DNA from: Eupeodes corollae
Taxonomy: Eukaryota; Arthropoda; Insecta; Diptera; Syrphidae
Assembly (NCBI RefSeq): GCF_945859685.1
Contig: NC_079147.1
Span: 55,396,946 to 55,460,945 of the forward strand
DNA: 64,000 nucleotides
Reading direction: 5' to 3'
Shown one piece after another: positions 22,270-33,864 of the stretch (position 1 is the stretch's first letter; each line of letters opens with the position of its first letter). The notes beneath the pieces are model-generated. The model worked only from the letters and a program-made list of their open reading frames with translations. It ran no database searches and was not told the DNA's origin. The translations under genes were made by a program, and so were the position numbers.

Positions 22270-24740
22270 TGCGAGAATTGCAACCCAGAAACGCTTAGAA
22301 CCCCAAGTACTTATCTGGTTGATGTAGAACGAATTACAGCCATATTGTCTATCACTTTGAATAATCCGATTTAGAGGATATACTAAATGTTAATCTTGAA
22401 AACCTGGAAGACATAGCAGTAACATGGCTGGAGACCATCTTTAACTATCTCAATTAGGTACCGGAGACATGGAGACAGGTTAAAGTAGGTTTTATTCGGA
22501 AATTGGGTAGGTGTGGCTATGAATACGCTAAGGATTCTCGGCCAATTATCTTGAACTCATTTGCGTTTATAACACTGGAACGCATTCTAGACATCCATGT
22601 CAGGGAAAATCTAAAAGACTGCCCGTTAAAAGAATCTCAGCACGCGTATAAAAGGCAACCCTACTGAGATAGTAGTGCGTACCATTGATAATGACAATTC
22701 ATTATAAAGAATTTACTTTAGCTACCTTCCTAGACGTATAAGATGCTTTCAATAGCGTCCTTACTGAATCTATTCACAAATCACTTACTTCCGGGGAAGA
22801 CGGTATTATCAAGAAGGAATCATTTCTAAGGAATCATTGCTAAGTGATAGAAGAATTCAAGCTTCGTTAGGTAACAAACATGTGAGTAGATAAAGACCCT
22901 AGGGCAGTGCAGTGTTCTCCCTTCGCTCTTATGAATTTAGCCATAAACAAGATCCCCCTAAAGTTAAAAAGTTATGACATGAAGGCGGTAGCTTATGCTA
23001 ATCATTTTGTTTTACTGGTGTAGGGGACAGTTCGTTACCGTAAATAGCATAATCAGGGGAATAGCTCTGAAAAAAGTTAGCAGTAGACGAGATGTTAATC
23101 AGAGCAAAACTGTACTGATACTTTTAAAGACCAAAGCTAAAATACCTGCCTTTCCCGACTGAACAGTCAAATCCTGTCTTTATCTTAAAAAAATACTCCT
23201 GTAGAAAAACTTTTGGTAAAAAATAGGGCCTTAAGTCGAAGATGATTTTGTGGACGTACACAGTCGTTGTACGTCCTATTTTGTGTTATGGATCGATTGT
23301 GTGGTGGCTTGCGCTTATCAAGAAATACAATATCGAGAAACTAAGGAATTTTGAAACCCGTGGCATGATGGTTAGTGCGTTGGACTGTCATGCAAGGGGT
23401 CCTGCCTATGCCACAAAAAGAGTTTTTTTCACGGGTACTGCCTCGTGCGAGGAATTCACAAATTCTCCAAGAGTAATTCTTGTCATGCAAAGTACTTTCT
23501 CAAATTTGCCGTTCGGATTCGGCTTAAAACTGTAGGTTCCTTCCATCCCTGACAACAGTACTCGCATACAGTAATAGTTGAGAGTTGTCAGTCATTAGGC
23601 CCTAGTTCTCAAACGACTGTTACTGTTACACCACTCAATGGTGTGGGCACTAAAGATGCCTTAAATGTTATTCTGGACCTCCTAATAGTAGACTTGCACA
23701 ATAAATATTTAGTATCGTGCAACACGCTTAGAAGAATTAAACTATTGGTTTTCCAGACCTTATGGGAATGGCAGAAGTAAAGAACTGATTCCAGCGGATA
23801 TTTTTATTACGGACACAGACTACTGCATTACTGCCTTGAACCTCAAGAAAGATTTTATAGTCCTCTTTCCTGCCAAAATGAATTTGGACAATTTTTTTTG
23901 AAGGGTCCAAGAGGGATTGTGGAGTCAGGTCAGGAATCTTCTCTGAGTCCTTAAATGTCTCTAAGTCTTTTCGGATACCTAATTGTTGATATTGTATTTC
24001 AAGTAGAATTACTAGCGATCAGAGAAGCATTCCAAATACTCAAGTCAAACTTAAATCAAAATAAAAACACGGTTTTCTGCAGTGACAGCCAGGCTATCAA
24101 ATCGGCTACAAAATCCTTTACACTGTTCCAAAAATGACACAATGAACTTACCAGCCTCAACATCGACGTCCATGTATTTCTTATTTGATTTCAAGATCAT
24201 ATTGGGATTGATGGAAATTAATGAACTGATGTGTTGGCACGGTAAAGATTGGCATTTCGTACTTCACTTATGGAAAGGATAAATATTCCTCTTGGAGCTA
24301 TTAAGGGAAAAAGTTGCTCAATTTTTCTGACAGAATACAACCACAGGCGGAATAGTCTAAGCGATTGTACCACATCTAGGAAGAGATGGCCTACATATAA
24401 GAAAAATCGTTCTATCTAACTCTAATGTAGACCCAAGCATGATACAGCCAGAGTCACTATAATATGTACCGGACGTTGGCTGATTAGAGAGCAGTCAGCA
24501 AAGCTGGGTATCACTCACAATACAAAGTGCAGTAGCTGTGGAAACTGTGATTCACTTTGTCCCTAAATTTCCGGCCCTAGCAAGTTCTAGAATGTTAAGC
24601 TTTGAAAGGAAGGGAAGATCTTGATGAACTTTCCGAGATTAAAATCAAAAACCTTATTTCCTTTCTGAAGGTTACGAAATAGTTCTCGAATTGCTAGTTT
24701 TGTCGTTAAATATATGAGACCTTCAGAAGTGGCAGCTGTC
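22270..24740 (+). pseudogene. LOA/I-like LINE (RT and RNase H), split by a SINE
   Basis: The element starts in the RT-linker zone. RT fingers with RPIILNSFAFITLERILDIH lie near 22530, LATFLDV..DAFN-type palm near 22720, a degraded YADD (VAYANHF) near 22990, and the thumb (VVVRPILCYGSIVWW) at 23270. A SINE (23360-23630) interrupts, after which the same element resumes with TKDALNVILDLL. RNase H pieces follow at 23955-24300 (FQVELLAIREAFQILKS, CSDSQAIKSA). Numerous stops make it inactive. The end near 24740 is not sharply defined and lacks the CCTAA terminus of its relatives. Confidence 0.8.
23360..23630 (+). mobile_element. tRNA-derived SINE, copy 2
   Basis: It begins GTGGCATGATGGTTAGTGCG, a tRNA-like head with an A box. 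The B-box zone is partly deleted compared with copy 1. Downstream it shares CACGGGTACTGCC, GAGGAATTC, AGAGTAATTCTTGTCATG, AAACTGTAGGT, GTTGAGAGTTGTCAGT and TAGGCCCTAGTTCT with copy 1. It lies inside a LOA RT. I could not find a clean target-site duplication, so the exact ends are approximate. Confidence 0.8.
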
Positions 24741-25228
24741 CAAATAGTGGGCTATTCAAAATGAAACTTCTTATTAGAAAACACTTTAAAACTCCAAATC
24801 TTGTGTTCTATTTTAAAGTAGTTGTATTTTGACTTACATATAACTTTACATCCCAGGGACCTTGGTTAAGAAAATAGAATTGAAAATAAAGGAAAAATTT
24901 ACACAGCACTGTGTATGTGGGAGTAAGAAGCATGTTATTGCCTTTTTTGTGTTTGGTACCTGAAAACGATTTTCCGGTAATTTAGAAATGGCTATAGTTT
25001 TTTTTTCATTTTTTCATCTTAAATTAAGAATATTAAATTAGTCGATGATGAAAATTGAAATTTCCAATTCTCTATCAGGTATAAATTCCTTTGAAATCAC
25101 GTTGTTCACGAATTTAAAAACATTCCAAATTTGTGGTATTAAAACTTTTGCGTATAATACTTGATTAGGAGGCTTCTGTTGTTAAAAATAATATATATAT
25201 GTACCTATAGATAGAAAGAAAAACTTAC

Positions 25229-25484
25229 CTGTGGTTTGTGTAACATCAAAAAGCTTCGCCACCAAATATCGATTATTGGGTGTCCCTTTAGCCAAAAACA
25301 GTGATCCCCTATCGGCGTGCGTGAGTAAGCCAACATTGACCAGAATCTTGTGGCAAAGGATATCAATATCCAATTCATTGGCCACATCACGAATCAATTC
25401 CATGAACAGTTCACCCTCATCCAGATCCATTAGATGCTGCCGGCTATCGATTGTAGATACAACCGACGAGGACGACCGACATTT
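25229..25484 (-). CDS. Pde11: Internal exon of dual-GAF cyclic-nucleotide phosphodiesterase Pde11
   Basis: This is one exon of 85 codons plus one base. An acceptor (TTTTATAG) ends at 25485 and a GTAAGT donor begins at 25228, leaving phase 1. The protein reads KCRSSSSVVSTIDSRQHLMD, then the start of a GAF domain (EGELFMELIRDVANELDID, LLTHADRGSLFLAKG, YLVAKLFDVTQTT). GAF domains of this enzyme bind cyclic nucleotides and control a C-terminal catalytic domain that hydrolyses cAMP and cGMP. I recognise the sequence as the GAF-A region of the fly Pde11 type, from memory of the family and not from a search. No other exon is visible. Introns on both sides are full of transposon relics, so splicing spans long distances. 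The reading is intact with no sign of decay. Confidence 0.93.
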
Positions 25485-26369
25485 CTATAAAAGGCAAACA
25501 AAATAGAAAAATTCAGAATAGAAAAATGTTGGTTGGAAGAAGAAAAATAACTCGAAACAATGAAATCCAATTTTGAAGTAGATTTTCATTTTCATTTTCA
25601 TAGAAATGGAAACACAGAGAGAAAGAGAGGCCACAATATTGCACATTCCATTAATTCAATATTTATGATTAGAACGAGTCAGTCCATAATGGTAATAGAA
25701 AATTAATATTCTCATGTACTCCAGAATAAAGCTCATGATTATAGTATTTTCAATTCCTTTAGGTTGTTTGGTATACTACAGGAAACGTTCGGGTTGCCAT
25801 AGTAGATTATTTCTTAAAAACCATTCAAAAAATATAAAAACGGGTAATTTTCAAAATTTTGAGCAGAAAATTGATATCAAAGTTTGTATTCGAAATCAAA
25901 TCTAACGAATTACTTTTCGAACATATTTTTCAAAGCGAAATATTATAAAAGTAGTAAACCACTCATATAGGTTTTATTAGTAAATACGAACATTCAGATT
26001 TTTTTAAAAACTTATTTTTTCGAATACAGCTGTATTCGAAGTTGCTTATTCTGTCACTACAGTTCCAGAGACTTCTTAATACTTTCGGGGCCTTTAGTTC
26101 ACTGATGGCTTGTATGGTTTTTGCCTTTCTCTTCTCTAAATTGTTGGAATCGGTTCTACATGGTTCAACACAAAAATAAAGTCAAAAAGAGGCGAATGGC
26201 AGCTCAGCTCCGCAGAAAGCAATATTGTCTTCGTCAAGAAGGTTGTAATCCTTACATTTATGATAGAATTGGAGCTTCAATAATACGCGATCTTGACGAA
26301 AAATCCTGCTCAGTCTAGACCGTTTATAAATTAGGTGGTGCAAAAGTAAATAGAGACAGACGACGCCAA
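25485..26369. other. Upstream intron of Pde11, no other feature recognised
   Basis: On the minus strand this is the intron preceding the exon. A 65-residue ORF at 26121-26318 (plus strand) is rich in basic residues but matches nothing I know and lacks support. Confidence 0.6.
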
Positions 26370-26673
26370 GGCGGGGTAGAATGACCTAAAACGTGGCATC
26401 AAATTAACCGTAAGTGCTAGAATATTGAAATTTTTGCACGATGACTTTTGAGCCTAAGCAAAAACGGCCCCTTTTCTTAATGTGCCAATTTGTATTTTTC
26501 GACTTAAGGAATTTAATTTGTTTAAGATTTATTTTTTGTCAACTAAACTGACCTTACTCACCAACTTGTGCCTTTTTAAAAAAAAATAAAAATTTAAATT
26601 TTTATGAATTAAGGCATGATGTTAATTTTAAGAAAAACAACTTATTAAATACAAACTCAAAACAAAGAAATGT

Positions 26674-26689
26674 TTGCAATGTATCTATA
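26674..26689 (+). repeat. Left target-site duplication of LOA insertion
   Basis: TTGCAATGTATCTATA here is repeated as TTGCAATGCATCTATA at 28651-28666, with one transition. The two copies bracket the LOA fragment exactly at its CCTAA-type 3' end. Confidence 0.9.
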
Positions 26690-28650
26690 TCGGAAGCAGA
26701 GGGTTTCAAGGTGATTGCCTATGCTGACGATGTTGCGATATCCGTATCTGGGAAGCATCCCCAAGTTTTCTCGGAGCTCCTACAAAATGCCCTAAACAGG
26801 CTAACTAAATGGGCTAAGTAATGTGGATTGGACGTCAACCCACACAAAACAGAATTAATACTCTTTTCGAGAAGATATAAAATTCCTCAGATTAGCCCAA
26901 GAGGAATACCATTAAGCTTTTCCGACCAAGCTAAATATTTGGGCCTCATTTTAGACAAAAAACTAAATTGGAAGGCAAATATTGATGAAAGAGTAAAAAA
27001 GGCTACTGTAGCGCTTTTTACTTGTAAAAAGGGAATAGGATCAAAATGGGGCTTCTCCCCAAAAATAACATACTGGCTATACACTTCGGTAATCTGACCG
27101 ATACTCATTTATGGAGCTGTCGTATACCGCACTGGACAAGATGGTAAATCTTAATAAGCTCATCAAAGTCCAGCGGTCAGCAGGTATGTGCATCACAGGA
27201 GCACTTCGCTCAACACCAACCGCAGCACTGAAAGTGCTTTTAAGCCTAACACCACTTGACATCTTCTCCAAAAAGGTGGCTGCCAACTGATGTGTAAGGC
27301 TTAGAGCCACCTCTCAATGGACCAGTAACAATACTGGACATACTACTATTCTAGATAGTTTCAGATCTATCCGAGATCGCTTAGACCTTACCACCCCAAA
27401 AATGTTATTCGGTAAAAGCGTCCAGTCCATGTGTCCATCCCTTCAAGATCCTCCTGGGAAGAAGAGAGACCCCTGGAAGACGATGCGGTACACTTCTATA
27501 CTGACGGTTCAAAGACCGATCACGGAGTTGGAAGTGATATCTTTTCAGAACAACTGAATCTCAGTCTATCCTATAGACTTCCCAATCAATGAAGTGTATT
27601 CCAGGCAGAAGTAATGGCGATTAAAGAAGAACTATCCTGGCTCAAAGAAAACGTTATATTTTGTAAGGATATACAAATCTTTTCAGACAGCCAAGCCGCT
27701 CTTAAATCTCTCGCGTCTGTCTCCACAAACTCTCAAACAGTCCATGATTGTCGATCATCTATGAATGAGCTGACGGAACAGTTTAACATTCACCTCATTT
27801 GGGTGCCGGGCCACAGAGACATTCCGGGAAATTGCAAACGGAACACTTCTGCCTAATGTTAGACAAAAACATAACATAGGAACAGCACTTCCTACATGCA
27901 AATATCTTCTCAAGCAATATGCTCTAGAAACAACAAATGCTAGATGGTCCCAAGTACCACCTGCCTAGCAACCAAGCAAATATGGCCAAGTATTGACTTA
28001 AAACGGTCAAAAGGCTTGATATCACTGAGCAGACAAAGTATAAGCTCTACAATTCGAGTAATAACGGGATACTGCCTCATAGGAAGACATGCTCTGAGGC
28101 TAGGGGTCTACACAAATGACTTCTGTAGAAGCTGCATGGACGAGGAGGAAGAGGAAACGGTCCAACACCTTCTATGTACATTAAGATTTAAGATTTAAGA
28201 TTTATTTCCATTTCATGTTTACAATTATTGTCTTAGCAAAATAATGTTTAATTATAATGATTGATAGCATAAAGGTAACAATAAGCATTAAATATATCTT
28301 GTACATAAAGTATTAACAAATTCATTATTTAAAGGTTAACAGTATTTAATTATGCATAATGTTTTATACAAATCATTACTAATTAAATTAAAATTATAAA
28401 AACTATAGAAGACAAAAGAGCGTTTGACCATGAATTATTATGTCCAGCACTCTCCATTAGAAGGAATAACTTTTTCGGTAATCCCTCCTTCGATAACACC
28501 AGTGAACTGGCAACAATTGACACAAAACGTCTCTCTAACTTTATTAATAGTACAAAATGGTTTGTTTAAATTCATTACTCTATCACAATGGACCCTTGAG
28601 GTCTACGTGCGTCAATGACATCTGGACAACCACTCCAACCTAACCTAACC
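26690..28650 (+). mobile_element. 5'-truncated LOA/I-like LINE with RNase H, flanked by 16-bp duplication
   Basis: The insertion starts inside RT (EGFKVIAYADDVAISVSGKH at 26702), with the catalytic YADD intact, followed by NPHKTELILFSRRYK and FSDQAKYLGLILDKKLNWKA. RNase H covers about 27480-27860: YTDGSKTDHGVGS, FQAEVMAIKEELSW, FSDSQAALKSLASVS and IHLIWVPGHRDIPGNC. These carry the D, E, D and H positions of the family. The C-terminal Cys tail (CRSCMDEEEEETVQHLLC) is cut by a foreign insert at 28182-28439, then resumes (PALSIRR, LGSYFFGNPS-like). The 3' end is CCAACCTAACCTAACC. A few stops (for example at 26820) disable it. Target-primed insertion with truncation explains the shape. Confidence 0.9.
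28182..28439 (-). mobile_element. LINE 3'-tail insertion with 7-bp terminal repeat
   Basis: About 258 AT-rich bases interrupt the LOA coding sequence between CTATGTACAT and GTCCAGCACTC, which join in frame when the insert is removed. In minus orientation the insert ends with AATAAATC followed by three AATCTTA units, the sort of short tandem tail made by some LINEs after a polyadenylation signal. No coding part remains, so the family is unknown. Confidence 0.7.
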
Positions 28651-28666
28651 TTGCAATGCATCTATA
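28651..28666 (+). repeat. Right target-site duplication of LOA insertion
   Basis: This is the partner of 26674-26689; it follows directly after the LOA CCTAACCTAACC terminus. Confidence 0.9.
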
Positions 28667-30330
28667 ATTAAAAAACATCGCTGTCATCCTCACTGTCATC
28701 CTCATCACAATCGAGCTCAGTATAAAGAAATTAAATAATATCTTCGTTCGTTTCTTCACGGATGGATTTTCTTAATAAGTTCTCATTGAAATTTTTAAAA
28801 TCTTTTTTTCGTGCTTCAAAAGTGCAAATGATATAATTTCTGGGCCATTAATAAAATATGCATGCACCTGGCATGTGATACCAGGGATATTTATTGACGA
28901 AGTGCCTAGCTGTGTCAAAAGCAAATTCTCTGTACATTTCAACACCAATCTCATATCCACTGGAAACAATGTGTGCATTTTTTTAATGAGTTCAATGTCT
29001 AATTTAGTTATTTCAGCTGAAAGTTCAGGGTTTTGTAAAAATCACCTAGCTGTGTTGTCGTACCAAATCCCGGCTTTGGATCATCTACAATTGAGCCACA
29101 ACTTTCTCGAAACACCCTTGAATTCGAGCCTTATTTGCTGCCACGACTTCTTTGTCGCCTTCGTGCTCTGTTTTTATTGGACGTATTATCATATGATCGA
29201 CATTGTTGAAGTCTTTCGAAGTCGCAAATAGCATTTATGTGTTGATGTTGTCTCGGTTAAAGCTTTGCAAACCTTAGCATCTATCATTAAAAAAAATTAA
29301 TGAGTGCTAAACCTTTAAAACACCTGTTACCGCTGAACATGGACGTTTGTTGAAGGTTTTGGATCTCTACATCCACTCGAGCTTTTTCGGATTTTGCAAC
29401 ATTAGTTGACTCTTTAGTGTATTCAATTTTGAATGGTCTCTAAATTTGAAGCTGGGCGAGGGTTTTGCCAGACTATATGCATATCATTTACTAGATAAAG
29501 GGGGACGAAACAGGTTATAAAAACAGAAGAATCATTTGCTTATAGACCGTGAAAAGCTTGTTTATATGATCTATGTAACGAGCTTCCATCGAAACCGCAC
29601 TTTGATATTAAATAGCATTTTTCAAGCTCCAAAAACACAATCCAACATTGAAAACAGTCGTTTTAATGTTATGTAAAGCAAAGCCTAAAGACTCACATGT
29701 AACTGTGATTTTCACCACATTTCTTACTTTGCATTTCGCAGAATTTTTTAAGATGGACATTTTTCCTTGGCACTCATTCTTATTATGTTATTGTATGTTA
29801 AGTATTGATACCATGATAGTTCCGCTGCATAATGCCGCAAAAGTATCTTCTCCTGTCATACAACTTCTCTCGCTTGACTGCGAATTTTCAAAAGCTCGCC
29901 TGTATATTTAAGCAGAAGTAAGGCTTACACAATCACTTTTTTTAAAAGTTTTGAGGCTTGGATCAGTTCGGAAGCTCGTAGACTCATTTGGGTAGCATAA
30001 CTGAGGACACCAAGAGCAACAGAATCTCTCAAGTCGCGGGTTTTTTCCCTTTTCGATCGCTGGTAAGAATTTTCAAACTCTACTTCCATACGACCTCGTT
30101 TATTAGCTGCGTCGGGTGCTCTACAGAACGATAGACATGTGTTTAGCCAACTTTCATTAGTTTTAAAAACTTTTTATCGATTTTGCAAGCTTTAACCCAC
30201 CGCGTTTTAAAATTCGCCTTGAAATGCGGCAATATATTCGTCTTAACTTTGACTTTTCTGAGAGCTTTTCGTCATTTTGATCAATTCTTCTTTTAAGAAA
30301 CTGAATTTTTTCAGCATTACAATACTCTCA
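28667..30330 (-). pseudogene. Transib-like (RAG1-related) transposase relic
   Basis: Read on the minus strand, the best-preserved block at about 29420-29610 is KCGFDGSS..H..YKQAFHG, then NDSSVFITCFVPLYLV and VWQNPRPAS, a signature I associate with Transib DDE transposases, the relatives of RAG1. Further downstream are VCKALTETTSTHKC (near 29270), VSSGYEIGVEMYREFAFDTA and HFVNKYPWYHMPGA (near 28870-28960), EARKKDFKNFNENL and ETNEDI, then an acidic C-terminus. Order and spacing are collinear with one protein. It is full of stops and frameshifts and is inactive. The assignment rests on remembered motifs, so moderate caution applies. A TIR-like end lies at 30899. Confidence 0.65.
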
Positions 30331-30754
30331 GACAAGTGCTACTACACAAAAATCCAAATATAAAAAAAAGTTCAAAAAAGTAGCAGGATTTTTTTTCAGA
30401 AACACAGAGTAAACATAACACACATTTAAATTACACATATATTATAACCCGGACTCACCCAGAACACAACTTTTAATCGACGTGACTTTGGAACTTTCTA
30501 AATAACACGTGTATTAAAACTGATCACAGAGCTTCCAATCTAATTAACAATTTTGTTTGTCTTTTCTTGTGCTTTGCACATTGCTTCATACCCGATGTTG
30601 AAGATTCCATAATAATATTTCAAAACTATTTAAAGATAAAAAAATCAGCCTCAATGCAAACACGAAAAAACACTTTTTTTCCTTATTCAGAAGAGTAAAA
30701 ACAAGCTTCAATTAAGCTTCGCTGCGATGAATAAAAGATATCTAAAAATGATTA

Positions 30755-30825
30755 TTTTTTTTAACTTCCCATAGGAAGTTATTGTAATGGTGACATTTCT
30801 CGACGTTTTAAATTAATCGAAAAAT
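30755..30825 (-). repeat. R172 end fragment
   Basis: TTAACTTCCCATAGGAAGTT and the following ACATTTCTCGACGTTTT are the reverse complement of the R172 end seen at 34835-34905 (AACGTCGAGAAATGTCA ... AATAACTTCCTATTGGAA). It sits between the transposase relic and the candidate terminal repeat at 30899. Confidence 0.75.
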
Positions 30826-30878
30826 ACAACAAATTGAGGATATTTTTAATTTTTATTTTTGAAGTATTGCCAGCTTTT

Positions 30879-30899
30879 GGGTCGTTTTGCCCCAATGTG
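30879..30899 (-). repeat. Candidate Transib 5' terminal inverted repeat
   Basis: The minus strand reads CACATTGGGGCAAAACGACC from 30899 inward. Transib ends are known to start CAC(A/T)(A/T)TG-like, and this lies upstream of the relic's N-terminal side, where an end is expected. A partner is only weakly visible at about 26370 (GGCGGGGTAGAATGACC). Tentative. Confidence 0.45.
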
Positions 30900-31439
30900 A
30901 CAACGGTGTAATGGCTTACAAATATTAACCATTCCTGTGTGCGCGCCATGTCAGTAATGGAGAAATCACTTTCAATGACAACTATTACTCTTCTAAGAGT
31001 AATGACTTGTCAATTCCTTGGAAGATACAAACTTTTAAGCTGACACAGGCAGTGATTGAAGCCAAGATCTCTCAAGCGAGTTGCTGTTCGTAAATTGAGG
31101 CAAGTTTTACACGCTTGGCTTGAGAGCCACATTCTTGTCTGTGCGTACCGTTTGACGATGCGGAATTGTTATTGTTTTCAACAAGCATATTGCACTCATG
31201 AATTTCTTGCAATTTCCTTCTTTTTAAACTTTAAACGCATTATTTGCAAATAAGTGTTCAATACTTCCCAACGTAGCTTCAGTGGTAAAGTAACTCATTT
31301 CGTTTCGTCTGCGGAAGAACGGAATTGACTTTAAAACCATTTAACCACAGATTTTCTTTGTAAAAGGAATTTGAAAGGTCAAATCTGAGAAAAACATAAA
31401 ATTCATTTTAAACAAATCATGTAAGTTGTGACTTAAGGA
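30900..31439. other. No recognisable gene
   Basis: The stretch has mixed AT-rich sequence and short ORFs only; I see nothing to support a feature. Confidence 0.5.
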
Positions 31440-32745
31440 AACCTTACAAGTCTATCGGGACAAATTGGATGATCACTGTTACTATAGACTTAGGAAATGC
31501 CACTAACTATCTTAATTATGGTGATGCTGAAGTTCGTGAGAACTAGGCCCTCACGCAACAAACTTCTATATCTACCTCGGTCTCCAGTGGAGCACTCCAA
31601 GTTAGTTGAAGCCACTTTACAACTACATCACTGTCCTGTAGGCGTGGATTCAAAGACTTTCCGGCACAGAGCATTAGTTTCCATGTGCTCTATGTCACCC
31701 AGGCATCGCAGTCTATACATCGCATTGCTATCCAGTCCTCGTTTTATCTTCTCTTCAACTCATCTTCTTTGCATACGCGACATTAGATCACGCGAAATTT
31801 TATTATTTATTTATTTTATTTATTTTTAGATTTAACACTGGTGTTGTTTTCTGTGTTCATAGCGAGACAAAGTCCTTATAACTACCTTAAAGTTACATCC
31901 GTTGATGGTGAGGTTTTGACTAAGTCTTTGGAATTGTAGGGCCTTTCTTGATTGCTGCATTTACTTTTTATGCTGAGTTCTTCCGATTATATCATTGACA
32001 TCAGTAAATACCAGTTATTGGACAGGTTTTTGAAAGATAGTGCCTCTTGAGTTGATTTGAGAGCTCTGCACAATCGCAGGTTTCAAATTGGTTCCAACCT
32101 TAATGGAGCAACACGAATACTCAATGGTCATCTTGCACAAACGGATAAGTTTTCCAGGGATGGCAAAACTAGACATGGCTCTATACAGCTCGTTCCTTTA
32201 GATGATGCCATATGGGGCCTTGAAATCTATGAAGAGATGATGGGTGTCCATTTGATGTTCTTGGGTTTTTTCCAGGATCTGCAGCCTTCCCTGTCTAAAA
32301 TAAAACTTATAAGAATCAGGTTGTTGACGATTTTTAGACGTTCACAAATTACGGCATGGAAGATTTGATAAGTGATGTTAAGTACACTGATACCTCTATA
32401 ATTGGTGTTATTTAGATGGTTCCCTTTTTATCAGTTTCGGGCAAACAATACTGGGTTTCCTTTTTTAAGGACATGCTTTTTGTCAACCATATCTTAGACA
32501 TAAGTTGGTGTATGCTTCAAATCAAATTATCTCCAGCTGCTTTGAAAAGCTGTACGTTCAAGCCATCTGCTCCAGTGGCTTTGTTAGACTTCAGCTTAGA
32601 TATGGGAATACTTACTTCGTCTTAGTCTGAAAGATGGGATTGTTGGCTTTCGTCGTCTGTATTGAATTTTGCCCTACAGCATTATTTATTTCGTCGTCAC
32701 CGTTATACAGGCTGCAGAAGCCCGTCCTTATTCTTAGCATTAAAT
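31440..32745 (-). pseudogene. RTE-like LINE, second copy (RT and C-terminus)
   Basis: The minus strand reads NKATGADGLNVQLFKAAGD at about 32590, then WLTKSMSLKKE, GKAADPGKNPRTSNGHP-like damaged fingers and palm, and a KGPTIP..QNLTINGCNFKVV zone near 31930. The YADD segment appears deleted. A (AAATAAAT)-like patch at 31796-31830 interrupts. The C-terminal tail follows (MYRLRCLGDIEHMETNALC, RKVFESTPTGQ) near 31640-31730, typical of the RLRWLGHV..RK.FE tail of this LINE type. It matches the family at 17330 in style and in the SRK..Q-RLGQ segment. Heavily frameshifted. Confidence 0.72.
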
Positions 32746-33864
32746 GCGGTTCTACTACTTTAAAATTTCCATTTTGTGTCAAAGTTTGGATTTTCTCTAT
32801 TGGAAAAACCTTTATTTATAAGAACAAGACGGTTGTAATTTTTCTCCATCAAATAAACGTTACCAAAATCAATAAAACCTTCAAGAAGGTATTTAACGAA
32901 ATTATTGTTTTCGAAGATAAAGGAAAAATATTTATCATACCTAAGAAAATCTATTATTATTTTCATCGAACTTACCATCTTGTTATAATTCACTAACTCA
33001 ACAAATTCTCGAATTTCCAGTTGGGTAAATGACTAAGAGTATAATATCTATAAGCAGGTTGAAATGGTTGCCTTAATAAAATTGATTTATGTTAGGATTT
33101 TGTGCTTTGTATTCGAATGTATACATACATGCCCCATTATCCAGAATTAACTCCTTCATGTTTTTCAAAGGAAATAAAAGTTTTCTTTTTCTATAGTTTA
33201 TCTGAGGTGTACGTTGTTCAATGTTCATGAAGTTTTTATGTTTTTCCTAATACAATATTGTACATATGATTTTGACAAGGTTATTATATGTATGAACATA
33301 TTGAAATGTGTTTTTGAATTCAGATCTGGTTGAGAAAAAAATGTGGTAAGACAATAATTTTGTTAAAGAAAGTTCAAAGTATAGCATTAACAGGTTTTAG
33401 CATTTTTGGAATTCCAAGTTAGTCGTTTATTTAAGGTCAACAGTATTCAAAAGAAAAAACGTACCAAGAATACCAGTGTTTTCAGAACATTTGTAATAGT
33501 CTTTTTAAAACAATTTTAGATTCCTTGATAAGCAAAAATAAGAACAGCTTTCAGATTAGGGTCAAAATTATATTATTTTTGTTTATAATTTACACCCATC
33601 ATCCAAAGCATATATAAATACAGTCTTATGCAAAAAAATTGGTGGTTAAAACATTCAACATTCTTGATGTGCGATTAAAAAAGAATTTGTTTTATATAGA
33701 TCAAAGAAACATTTTAATATTGTGATTTTAACGACCCTAACACAAGTCAGAAAATTTTACGCTAAGATTTGACAATGCAGTTTTGTTTGGTTTGTTAATA
33801 CTGATTTAAGGAAAAATCATTTTTATTTAAAAAATTATATGTTTTCGGTATATTATATAAATAA
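32746..33864. other. AT-rich stretch without recognisable gene
   Basis: ORFs here (for example 32634-32996) are low-complexity and overlap on both strands, so no coding sequence is supported. Confidence 0.55.

Noticed and set aside
26121..26318. 65-residue basic ORF as a small gene
   Set aside because: No domain, no splice signal or homology I recognise; the length is within chance.
32634..32996. 120-residue ORF
   Set aside because: Lysine/isoleucine-rich translation of AT-rich DNA, with an equally long ORF on the other strand.
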